From assembly GCA_030378005.1 (NCBI GenBank), contig JAUCGF010000086.1:1-64000 (forward strand): a DNA stretch of 64,000 nt, read 5' to 3'. Every line of letters begins with the position of its first letter. Position 1 is the stretch's first letter. The notes below the pieces were generated by a model. It was not told where the DNA came from. It saw only the letters and a list, made by a program, of their open reading frames with translations, and made no database searches. Both the position numbers and the translations under genes were made by a program. Shown piece after piece: positions 16,855-24,995 of this stretch. Source of the stretch: Desulfococcaceae bacterium HSG9 (GTDB taxonomy: Bacteria > Desulfobacterota > Desulfobacteria > Desulfobacterales > JAUCGF01).

Positions 16855-18891
16855 ATGCTAAAAATTAGGCCCATTCTCATTTATGCTTTCATTCTCATCG
16901 CCTTTGCCACAAACGCCCAAAGTGCTGAAAAACACGCGCTTTTAATCGGCATCAATGATTATCGGGGAACCAATTTGGATCCCCTGCAAGGTTGCGTCAA
17001 TGATGTTGAGTTAATCAAAGAAATACTGCACAACAAATACGAATTCAAAGACGAACGAATAACGGTTCTCAAAAATGCCGACGCCAAGCACACCGATATC
17101 GAAAAGGCAATCCGCAACCTGTGCGCACGAATCCGGCCGGGCGATGCCGTGTATATTCATTACTCTGGTCATGGTTCGTTTCGGTCAGATTTGAACAATG
17201 AAGATGAACGCGAAAAGCAAGATCAAACCTGGGTGTCTTATGGCGCGCGTAGCGGACGCTTTGCAGGTATCGACAATCATGACATCTTAGATGATGAACT
17301 CAATGAATGGTTGCAACCCGTGTTTGCCAAAACGCAGCAGGCGATCTTTGTATCCGATTCCTGCCATTCCGCCAGTGTTACGCGCGGTGATGTCGTGATG
17401 CGGGGCGGTCCGCCGGATGAAAAGGCTCATCCCCTTGCCATCAGAAAATCAAAATCGGCAAAATTCAAAACCGGTGTGCGCATCGGCGCGGCGCGTGATG
17501 ATGAAAAGGCCGGTGAAGCCGATTTTCAAAATGGGAAACGGCACGGTCTGTTTACTTATTATTGGGCCAAGGCGCTGGAACAGGCGTGTCCGGGCGCTGC
17601 CTGGAGCGATCTTTTTAAAAAGGTCAGCGCCCAGGTCAACTGCCGAAACTCCAAACAACGACCGCAAATGCAAGGGATGGGTGAGCTAACCGTGTTCAGT
17701 GGTGATTTTAAACCGACACCGAATAAGATTTTGGTTAGCGAAGTAGTTGGAACTGAAGCTCAAATCGACGCCGGTTTTCTGTCCGACGTCACAATCGGAT
17801 CAATCTACAAGTTGTATGATCCTCAAAACCTGACGAGAAGTAACCTGCCGTCAATCAAAATCACAGAGGTGCATCCTTTTCACAGCACCGGCCAGATTAG
17901 CGGAACTATTCGGCCTGACAGTCTGGTGACTGAAGCGTTTCACAATTATAAACTCCAACCAATCCCTGTATTTCTAAATGCCGATTTTCCTCAGGGAGCC
18001 GACGAAAAACTGCTCGAAAAGCTGCGGGTGCTGATAAACAGTGACAACCTTCCCGAATTTGAACTCACAACTGCTCAGAACGGCTGTCAGATCGTACTTT
18101 ACATTTTAAGACCACAGAAGCAAAACGGCGCATATCTCAAGAAAGATGCGCACGATTCACTGCCTCGCTCTTTTGAGAAACAGCCGCCTCAATTGTGGCT
18201 GTCAGACAAATTTGAACAACCTTTGGGGCAAGCGGACGGCATTCCCTTGGGTGATTCAGATGACGGATTCGATGTGGTGAAAAAAACCTTAAAAAATATC
18301 GCCCGCGTCAGAGAAATAAAACAATTAGCTTCGGATCGGGTTGCGAATGTGAAATTGTCAGCGGTTGTATGGGAGCCGGCAGATATGTGCCTTAAAAACT
18401 CACCCGATTGTTTGAAGTTCGATGATGGCAGGATGTTTAAAAAACAAGGCGAATACAGTGCCGCCGAGATCGCCAAAGCGCCGCTCAAGTTTAACAATGT
18501 CCTGACGTTTAAGCTGAAAAACAGGTCGGCTGACGACTATTATGCGTATTTGCTGGATATTATGGATAATGGTGATATCAATCCCATTTATCCGGGGACT
18601 TATGACCGCATGGCCGACGCCGAGATTAAAAAAGGCGAAACGCGTGATTACCGGTTTGCGCCTTTGGTTTTGAATGTGGAAGGAAACGAAACCGTCAAGT
18701 TGCTTGTTACTGCCAAACCGATTGACATCACTCTTTTGCTTTCATCCCGAAGCACCGCTCTGATTGATATGAACAAATTAAATCCGTTGGAACGTTTATT
18801 GATAAAGGCCGCGCATGGCAAGCGGGGAGGGCCTGAACTGATCAACATGGATTGGGGTGCCTGGCAGCACTCTTTTGCAATCAGAAAATAG
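16855..18891 (+). CDS. Exported caspase-family (C14) protease with DUF4384-like C-terminus
   Basis: 678 residues from ATG 16855 (CGGAGAG upstream). The longer open frame back to 16672 would translate the palindromic repeat and is rejected. The signal peptide ends FATNAQSA. Caspase domain: HALLIGINDYRG, catalytic His in IHYSGHGS (near 104) and Cys in VSDSCHSA (near 168), followed by the long metacaspase-like insertion with conserved AARDDE. The middle region is unassigned. Near the C-terminus LTFKLKNRSADDYYAYLLDI, then ING-type DINPIYPGTYD, resembles DUF4384, a domain often attached to bacterial caspases and kinases. There is no DUF1566 tail, unlike the two other caspases of the cluster. Orthocaspase/metacaspase-type cleavage after basic residues is expected from family knowledge only. 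Confidence 0.87.
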   Translation: MLKIRPILIYAFILIAFATNAQSAEKHALLIGINDYRGTNLDPLQGCVNDVELIKEILHNKYEFKDERITVLKNADAKHTDIEKAIRNLCARIRPGDAVYIHYSGHGSFRSDLNNEDEREKQDQTWVSYGARSGRFAGIDNHDILDDELNEWLQPVFAKTQQAIFVSDSCHSASVTRGDVVMRGGPPDEKAHPLAIRKSKSAKFKTGVRIGAARDDEKAGEADFQNGKRHGLFTYYWAKALEQACPGAAWSDLFKKVSAQVNCRNSKQRPQMQGMGELTVFSGDFKPTPNKILVSEVVGTEAQIDAGFLSDVTIGSIYKLYDPQNLTRSNLPSIKITEVHPFHSTGQISGTIRPDSLVTEAFHNYKLQPIPVFLNADFPQGADEKLLEKLRVLINSDNLPEFELTTAQNGCQIVLYILRPQKQNGAYLKKDAHDSLPRSFEKQPPQLWLSDKFEQPLGQADGIPLGDSDDGFDVVKKTLKNIARVREIKQLASDRVANVKLSAVVWEPADMCLKNSPDCLKFDDGRMFKKQGEYSAAEIAKAPLKFNNVLTFKLKNRSADDYYAYLLDIMDNGDINPIYPGTYDRMADAEIKKGETRDYRFAPLVLNVEGNETVKLLVTAKPIDITLLLSSRSTALIDMNKLNPLERLLIKAAHGKRGGPELINMDWGAWQHSFAIRK

Positions 18892-19002
18892 GGCCTGGTT
18901 TTGATACATAGCGAGGCGTCGTCGAACCAGCGGCTGCCACACCTAAATCGTCTTCTCCTTCAATCGGAATTTTCCCCGGAATCCGGAATCAGCAAGTAGC
19001 AA

Positions 19003-19100
19003 GTAGAGTGCGTCAGGCGATAGCCATAACACACCGAAATAATTCATGAATTGCGTTTTAATATTGATATGGTGCGTTACGCTTCGCTAACGCACCCTAC
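19003..19100. repeat. Imperfect palindromic repeat of the GTAGGGTGCGTTA type
   Basis: It starts GTAGAGTGCGTCAGGCG and ends with CGCTAACGCACCCTAC, the same ends as the compact element at 31003-31036, with a 60-bp insert between. It runs into the last codons of the SGNH hydrolase gene (ending at 19097). Confidence 0.75.
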
Positions 19101-20215
19101 TTGCTTCCTTTCAATGAATGTAACAATTCAGCGATAATCAAATGACCTTGGGCTGTAAAATGGCCTTCATTGGGATGAAACCAATTTGCTTTGTTTTGAT
19201 TGCTGTGATTGCGCAGTTCCGTTGTTAGGTCAATGATGTCAATTTTCAGGTCGTCGCGGGCGGATACGATTTTTTGGCGCAAATAGTCTTGCGCCTGCGC
19301 TGATGGTGATTCCGGCCTTAAAATGTACGATCTGCCCGGCATCAAAATAAGACGCAATTCCGTATCACGACGCACGCACGCCTTGTGGATATGATCTATC
19401 AGCATCTTGAACAGTTGAAGCGGATATTTAAAACGAGCATCAAAGTGGGCTTGATAGTCACGCTGCGGAAAAAATTCCAAACCCAATGTGCGGAAAAGTT
19501 GGAAGCGTGTTAAATAGTGCATTCCGAAACGGCTGGATTTTTTGATGTCTCCCAGTACAAACGCAGCCAGATTTTGGCGCATCTGTTTTTTGGATTTTTT
19601 TTTCAGGGGGACCGGCATGTTGCGGAGTATGAGCCGGCCGGATTGAATTTCAAAGTAGGGCTTGGCGTAATTTGCCTGAAGAGGAAAAGGCAATGTATTA
19701 TCAAACAGATCGTTGCCGAGATAAATGACTAACAGGATAACATCAGGGTCATAAGCAAAAACCTGTTGTTCAATTAACAAAGCCTCCTGGTCGGTGCTGA
19801 AACCGGGAACGCCGAAATTCAGATAACATTCAGACGATTTATTCTTGCGGTTAAGAATGTTGATAAACGTTTCATCATCATTCACGCCCATTCCGAACGT
19901 AAAACTGTCACCGACAATGGCATAACGTCTGCATTTGGTTTTTATCTTAAAATCCGCATCGGCACGGAAACCATCGGCGTTAGTTGAATAAACAACATCA
20001 AAATCATAATGTTGATGCCGGCCGCGCCAGTTCTGCGCCAGCTTCCATCCTAACATTTTATCATAAACAGTCATGCCCTGTTCAAGCTGATCGCTTCCGG
20101 CAATATGACGGCGTTTATATCTTAAAAAAAACTCCGCTAATACGGATGCCGTCAAAAGGCATCCACAGAAAATCAGAATAGCGTACAGAGCATGTTTTTT
20201 CTTTGAAAACGACAT
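19097..20215 (-). CDS. Membrane-anchored SGNH/GDSL hydrolase
   Basis: 372 residues from the ATG at 20215; a longer open frame begins upstream in AT-rich repeat-like sequence. An N-terminal anchor (HALYAILIFCGCLLTASVLAEFFL) precedes the catalytic domain. Block I is AIVGDSFTFGMG (GDS at ~102, nucleophile Ser), block III is YLGND, and the C-terminal NWFHPNEGHFTAQGH supplies the general-base His. This layout matches the extracytoplasmic SGNH hydrolases that remove or add acetyl groups on envelope polysaccharides, but also simple esterases; the substrate is undetermined. It is a single gene on the minus strand, convergent with the last caspase. Its stop region overlaps a palindromic repeat, which probably also terminates transcription. 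Confidence 0.82.
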   Translation of the reverse strand: MSFSKKKHALYAILIFCGCLLTASVLAEFFLRYKRRHIAGSDQLEQGMTVYDKMLGWKLAQNWRGRHQHYDFDVVYSTNADGFRADADFKIKTKCRRYAIVGDSFTFGMGVNDDETFINILNRKNKSSECYLNFGVPGFSTDQEALLIEQQVFAYDPDVILLVIYLGNDLFDNTLPFPLQANYAKPYFEIQSGRLILRNMPVPLKKKSKKQMRQNLAAFVLGDIKKSSRFGMHYLTRFQLFRTLGLEFFPQRDYQAHFDARFKYPLQLFKMLIDHIHKACVRRDTELRLILMPGRSYILRPESPSAQAQDYLRQKIVSARDDLKIDIIDLTTELRNHSNQNKANWFHPNEGHFTAQGHLIIAELLHSLKGSK

Positions 20216-20572
20216 AAGTATTGAAAAAGATTTAAAAAGACAAACAACAAAAGACAAACAACAAAAGACAAATAAATTACAACGCCCAAATGACAAACAA
20301 ATCACCAGTACTGTTCGGCATAGATACTCCGTGTAACGCTAACTATCTAAAATTTAATTAGAATTTTGGAATTCTTCAAAATTGCCTGAAAGTAGTTTAC
20401 ACTTTTTATATTTCGTCCCTACGGGACTTGCCTTATTAACAGGCTTTCTTTCTATAGATATAATGTCCCTAACGGGACAAAGTGTAAATTGATAAATGAG
20501 AGATGCCAGAATTTGCTTTTTGAGATTTTATTGAATTTTGTTTTTTGAGATTTGGGATTTATTTGTATTTTG
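20216..20572. other. Repeat-bearing interval between SGNH hydrolase and MFS-acyltransferase genes
   Basis: No gene. It holds the short palindromes CGTCCCTACGGGAC (near 20416) and TGTCCCTAACGGGAC (near 20462). The segment from 20433 to 20511 (CTATAGATATAATG..., then AAATTGATAAATGAGAGATG) recurs in diverged form at 47500-47566. It also holds the first copy of a 16-bp direct repeat (20306-20321) whose second copy is at 22542-22557. Confidence 0.6.
20306..20321 (+). repeat. 16-bp direct repeat CAGTACTGTTCGGCAT, copy 1
   Basis: Identical to 22542-22557. The two copies bracket the MFS-acyltransferase gene, 2.2 kb apart. This could be a trace of an old insertion or duplication, or two copies of a dispersed repeat; the sequence alone does not decide. 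Confidence 0.7.
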
Positions 20573-22510
20573 TTATTTGTATTTTGAAATTTCACTCCTC
20601 TGCTTTAATTCCGACACCTTGTCTTGCAAAAAAGCGGCCGTGGCTGTTTCCGGCATAACCTTTTCGCCAACCCGATATTCGATTCGGGAGAAAAAGCGGC
20701 GCGGCATTTTTGTCATTGCGGGTGCGTCTTTATGACTGAAAAAGCTGCCCCACAAACCACTCAAAGCGGTGGGAAACACAGGAACCGGGTTGCGCTCCAG
20801 TATCTTCTCAACACCGCGTCTGAAAGTGTCGATTTTACCATTTAGAGTCAGTTTGCCTTCAGGAAAGATACATACAATATCGCCGTTATCCAATGCTTTG
20901 GCGATTTCTTTAAAAGCGTCAGCATAAATTTGAGGCTTTTTCGTTTTGGATGCGATAGGAATCGTCTTAGCGGTGCGGAATATGAAATTTAAAACCGGAA
21001 TCTTGAAGATGGTGGCATTCATGACAAACCGAACCGGCTGCCGGCACAGACTGGCGATGATCATCGGGTCAACATAGCTGACATGGTTGCATACGATTAC
21101 AGCCGGGCCTTCAAGTGGAAGCCGGCGCAGATTGAAGTGCCGGATTCGGTAAAAAATGTGGGTTAATATCCAAACCAGGCATCGCATGGTGAATTCAGGA
21201 ACCAAATAGTAGATATAAAAGGCCACCGCCATATTCATGGCTGTTAAAACAATAAAAAAGTGAGAAATGGAAAGGTCGGCCATACCGATCAGCACTGCGC
21301 CCGTTAAGGCCGCTGCTGTCATAAAAAGGGCATTTAAAATATTATTGGCCGCGATCACCCGTGATCTTTCGGCTGCTTCACTACGTAACTGAATCAACGC
21401 ATATAGCGGTACGATGTATAATCCGCCAAACAAGCCCACCATTAAAAAATCAACCGTGATACGAATACTGCCGGACGTTTTTAAAAAAGCGAGTACCCCC
21501 AGAAGTGTTTCAGATGGCGGTGCCTGATATGCCAAGGCCAGGTCCAGGCCGAAAAGACTCAACCCGATAGAACCGATAGGAACCAGCCCGTATTCCACTT
21601 TCCTTCCGGAGAGCCGCTCACACAACAACGATCCTGCGCCGATGCCGACAGAAAACATGGTAAGAAGCAGCGTGACCACACTTTCAGAGCCGTGCAGAAC
21701 CTGTTTGGTAAAATTGGGAATTTGGGTCAGATAGGAAGCTCCCAGAAACCAAAACCAGGAAATCCCCATGATTGACAGGAAAACAGAGTACTCCTTGCGA
21801 GCAAAGCCGATCATTTTAAAGGTTTGGGTGAACAGATTCCAGTCAATCGACAGATTCGGCGATGCAGGTGCGGCAACAGGAATTCCACGGCTGCAAAGCC
21901 ATCCGGCCACAGCGATGACAATAACGATTATCGCTGTATAAATGATTCCATCAGAAAATTGAATCAGAATTCCGGCCGCCATCGTTCCAAGCAGAATGGC
22001 GACAAATGTGCCCATCTCAACCAGAGCGTTGCCTCCGATAATTTCGGCTTCGGTCAGATGCTGCGGTATGATGCTGTATTTCACCGGCCCGAAAAATGTG
22101 GATTGGGATCCCATAAAAAACAGAAGCAGCATCAGAAAAAAAGCATTTTCAAACCAAAGCGCCAGCGCCGCGCAGATCATAATCACGATTTCCATCAGCT
22201 TGATGATCCTGATAAGGCGTGATTTTTCAAACTTGTCGGCAATTTGTCCGGCTGTGGCGGAAAACAGAAAAAAAGGCAAAATAAACAGCCCGGCCGCCAA
22301 ATTGATGAGGATGTCCGACCGAATGGCGGCGGTTGTTTGAAACGCGATAAGAAGAATCAAGGCGTTCTTGTAAAGGTTGTCGTTAAAAGCGCCTAAAAAC
22401 TGGGTATGAAAAAACGGTCCGAATCGTTTTTTGGCCAGTAGGGCAAACTGGTTGTGTTTTGGGGGCGCGCTGTCCTGTATATCTATGTTTTGATCAGGTG
22501 TTGAAGACAT
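20573..22510 (-). CDS. MFS transporter fused to 1-acylglycerol-phosphate acyltransferase (LplT/Aas-like)
   Basis: 645 residues. Residues ~25-435 form an MFS domain with about 11-12 membrane helices. It starts FFHTQFLGAFNDNLYKNA, the hallmark of lysophospholipid transporter LplT. Residues ~455-640 are a PlsC-type acyltransferase with NHVSYVD (H476, D481; the HX4D motif) and FPEGKLT at ~549. In enterobacteria LplT flips lysophospholipid inward and the separate Aas re-acylates it; here transport and acylation are in one chain. The fusion lacks the acyl-ACP synthetase half of Aas, so acyl donors must come from elsewhere. RBS GGAGGAA precedes the ATG at 22510. It stands alone between two repeat-rich gaps. 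Expected role: repair or remodelling of inner-membrane phospholipids. Confidence 0.9.
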   Translation of the reverse strand: MSSTPDQNIDIQDSAPPKHNQFALLAKKRFGPFFHTQFLGAFNDNLYKNALILLIAFQTTAAIRSDILINLAAGLFILPFFLFSATAGQIADKFEKSRLIRIIKLMEIVIMICAALALWFENAFFLMLLLFFMGSQSTFFGPVKYSIIPQHLTEAEIIGGNALVEMGTFVAILLGTMAAGILIQFSDGIIYTAIIVIVIAVAGWLCSRGIPVAAPASPNLSIDWNLFTQTFKMIGFARKEYSVFLSIMGISWFWFLGASYLTQIPNFTKQVLHGSESVVTLLLTMFSVGIGAGSLLCERLSGRKVEYGLVPIGSIGLSLFGLDLALAYQAPPSETLLGVLAFLKTSGSIRITVDFLMVGLFGGLYIVPLYALIQLRSEAAERSRVIAANNILNALFMTAAALTGAVLIGMADLSISHFFIVLTAMNMAVAFYIYYLVPEFTMRCLVWILTHIFYRIRHFNLRRLPLEGPAVIVCNHVSYVDPMIIASLCRQPVRFVMNATIFKIPVLNFIFRTAKTIPIASKTKKPQIYADAFKEIAKALDNGDIVCIFPEGKLTLNGKIDTFRRGVEKILERNPVPVFPTALSGLWGSFFSHKDAPAMTKMPRRFFSRIEYRVGEKVMPETATAAFLQDKVSELKQRSEISKYK

Positions 22511-22541
22511 AACGGTTTCATTCCTCCGCAGGTTAAAAGAT

Positions 22542-22557
22542 CAGTACTGTTCGGCAT
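22542..22557 (+). repeat. 16-bp direct repeat CAGTACTGTTCGGCAT, copy 2
   Basis: Identical to 20306-20321, on the other side of the MFS-acyltransferase gene. It lies 26 bp left of mobile element copy B. Confidence 0.7.
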
Positions 22558-22582
22558 GAATTATGAAAATAACAAATCACAG

Positions 22583-22738
22583 TCAGTAGATGGAAAATAC
22601 CTGAAAATACGGCATGGAGCGCAAAAATTAAGCGCAGCGGTTTTTTGCCGGATCCCGAATCCGCTGGCCTCCAGGTGGAATCAGATGCAAAAAATCGCTG
22701 CACTAAATTTTTGTGCTCCTAAACTTTCCATCTACTGA
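22583..22738. mobile_element. Inverted-repeat element, copy B (TIR TCAGTAGATGGAAA, TSD CAG)
   Basis: Terminal repeats at 22583-22596 and 22725-22738 are exact inverted complements, flanked by CAG on both sides (22580-22582 and 22739-22741). The core (GAGCGCAAAAATTAAGCGCA...) is homologous to that of copy D at 61730-61885 but lies in the opposite orientation. No ORF. The remaining ~150 bp up to the cyclase gene contain one small palindrome (GGTGGAGGTCCCACC at 22791-22805) and nothing else I can identify. Confidence 0.82.
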
Positions 22739-22888
22739 CAGTACCAAAAAACGGATCATCAAACAATACCTTTAATAGGTATGTGGTCGCGGTGGAGGTC
22801 CCACCGTGGGTGCCTGTATCAATGACCTGCTAAAACAATATCTCGGTCTGAAGGGTAAATTGTTTGATAAAAAGGGCGTTCTGCAAAA

Positions 22889-24796
22889 TCATTTAAAGAT
22901 TGTGAACTGTATCGCTTCAGGCGAATTTTTATCTATCATCTTACCACACCCGATAAGACCACTCCCCACAATTTTTTTTTCATTCCGAAGGATGCGAATT
23001 GGCGCTTTTCCTTCGACAATAAGTAAAGTGCCGTTGGCACTTTGGTCGATCAACACGAATTCGCCCTTGCGATACTCAATGACAGCATGTGTTCGAGAAA
23101 TATGAGCACCAATTATTTGTATATCGTTTTGGGCTAGACGTCCTATGGAGATGCGGCGGCGATCCATATCCAATTCAAGAGTTTTGCCCTGGAATTGTAA
23201 CTGCATCCTGTATTTGGCAGTTGGAGCGGGCATGGCTGTGGGCAAAACCATAGTAAGGTCCTGCTGCTGCCACACAACTTCATATATATTGAGATTGAGT
23301 TCACCCTGTTCCGGGAGACTGCCTCTGTCGATACATTGGGCCATGGCTCTATACAATGGTGGCAGTGTCTCTACTGTCGGCTGCGTGGTAAAGGTGTGCA
23401 GAGGTTTAGCTAACGCTGCAATCTTGGCGGCTACGTTGACCGCATCCCCAAAGATATCATTTTCTTTCCGAATGACCGTCCCAAAATGGATTCCTATGCG
23501 AAGGTTCGGATGGCTGAACCATGACGGAGCGTTTTGTGGCAACTGTATATCCTCCATAATGGTGTGCATAGCGCAGGCGGCATCCACTGCCAGATTCGCA
23601 CTGGGGAAAGCGCACATCACTTCATTCCCTATGATTTTGACTGCCGTACCTTTATTATTTTTCGTCACCGCCGTAAGATGTGAGAGACAGGTGTTCACCA
23701 ACTTTTGAGCTGCTTGATCACCCAGTATTTCATAAAATGAAGTGTTGTGGCAAATATTAGCAAACAAAATTGCGAGGTCTTCGCTTTTTTCAGCAATACT
23801 TTCTTGATGCCTATTTTTAAAAATGGTGAATTGTATCGCTTCTGGAGAATTTTTGTCTATCACATTGCCACACCCGATAAGGCCATTTCCTTTCAATTCT
23901 TCCTCATTCCGAAAGATATAATTTGGCTTTTGCCCTTTTAAAATCAGGAATGTGCCGTTGGAACTCTGGTCGATCAATAGAAATTTGCCCCGGCGATACT
24001 CAATCACAGCATGTGTGCGTGAGACCCGAACATTGTTTATTTCTATTTCGTTTTGAGTATGGCGTCCTATGGAGATACGGGGTCGATCCATATCCAGTTC
24101 GATAATTTTTCCCTGAAATTGTAACTGCAACCTGGATTTCGCTGTGGGAGTAGGCATGGCCGCGGGCGAAACCATAGTAAGATCCTGCTGCTGCCACACA
24201 ACCTCATAGATATTGAGTTCACCCCGTTTGCCCTTGAGTCCGCCTCGGTCGATACACTGGATTGCGGTTCTATACACCGGTGGCAGTGCCTCTACTGTCG
24301 GCTGCGTAGTAAAGGTGTGCATAGGTTTAGTGAGCGACGCAATCCTGGCGGCTACGTTGACCGCATCTCCGAAAATATCGTTTTCTTTCCGTATGACCGG
24401 CCCAAAATGGATTCCTATGCGAAGGCTCGGATGGCTGAACCATGACGGAGCGTTTTGCGGCAATGGCACCTCTTCCATAATGGTGTGCATAGCGCAGGCA
24501 GCGTCCACTGCCAGATTCGCACTGGGAAAAGTGCACATCACCTCATCCCCTATGGTTTTGATCACGGTACCGTTATTTTGTTTCGTCACCTCCATAAGAT
24601 GAGAAAGGCAGGTGTCCACCAGTTTTTGAGCTGCTTGATCGCCAAGGATGTCATATAATGAGGTGCTACGGCAAATGTCGGCAAACATAATTGCAAGCAC
24701 TTCGTTTTTTTCAGGCATATTTTCTTTAGACCTATTGCATAATAGTTTAATAAAAAATCGTTTTAAATTGACAGAACTTTGGACAACATGGGCCAT
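22889..24796 (-). CDS. Double class III nucleotidyl cyclase-FHA protein (cyclase-FHA-pseudocyclase-FHA)
   Basis: 635 residues, an internal duplication of a ~315-residue unit. Unit 1: cyclase homology domain with metal-binding Asp40 (FADICRST) and Asp84 (GDEVMCTF), plus GDAVNVAAR with Asn147/Arg151; then an FHA domain (ISIGRHTQNEIEI, VSRTHAVIEYRRG, DQSSNGTF, ~240-290). Unit 2 repeats this, but both metal Asp are Asn (N347 in FANICHNT, N391 in GNEVMCAF) and Arg151 corresponds to Lys458. The second cyclase domain should therefore be inactive; the second FHA looks intact. The protein would make cAMP or cGMP and bind phosphothreonine partners. The Ser/Thr kinase is divergently transcribed 200 bp away, an obvious candidate partner. 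RBS AGGTGG precedes ATG 24796. No membrane segment. Confidence 0.9.
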   Translation of the reverse strand: MAHVVQSSVNLKRFFIKLLCNRSKENMPEKNEVLAIMFADICRSTSLYDILGDQAAQKLVDTCLSHLMEVTKQNNGTVIKTIGDEVMCTFPSANLAVDAACAMHTIMEEVPLPQNAPSWFSHPSLRIGIHFGPVIRKENDIFGDAVNVAARIASLTKPMHTFTTQPTVEALPPVYRTAIQCIDRGGLKGKRGELNIYEVVWQQQDLTMVSPAAMPTPTAKSRLQLQFQGKIIELDMDRPRISIGRHTQNEIEINNVRVSRTHAVIEYRRGKFLLIDQSSNGTFLILKGQKPNYIFRNEEELKGNGLIGCGNVIDKNSPEAIQFTIFKNRHQESIAEKSEDLAILFANICHNTSFYEILGDQAAQKLVNTCLSHLTAVTKNNKGTAVKIIGNEVMCAFPSANLAVDAACAMHTIMEDIQLPQNAPSWFSHPNLRIGIHFGTVIRKENDIFGDAVNVAAKIAALAKPLHTFTTQPTVETLPPLYRAMAQCIDRGSLPEQGELNLNIYEVVWQQQDLTMVLPTAMPAPTAKYRMQLQFQGKTLELDMDRRRISIGRLAQNDIQIIGAHISRTHAVIEYRKGEFVLIDQSANGTLLIVEGKAPIRILRNEKKIVGSGLIGCGKMIDKNSPEAIQFTIFK

Positions 24797-24935
24797 GGAG
24801 CCACCTAATCCAAAGATGATAGAATTTACTTAAATTGGCATTGCCTGTCAATGAAAATGATACAATTGCAAACCATCCCCTATTCGAGTTTTGGCAAGAT
24901 ACGTATGGCAGCACTTCCGAATTGTGTTTAATAGC

Positions 24936-24963
24936 TTGACAATATAGTTATTTTATATAAAAT
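24936..24963 (+). promoter_or_regulatory. Candidate sigma-70 promoter for the Ser/Thr kinase gene
   Basis: TTGACA (24936-24941), a 16-bp spacer, and TAAAAT (24958-24963), 32 bp before the ATG in very AT-rich sequence. An alternative -10, TATAAA, overlaps it. Confidence 0.45.
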
Positions 24964-24995
24964 TGTATCAACTATTAAAAGGAAGGAACTAAAAA

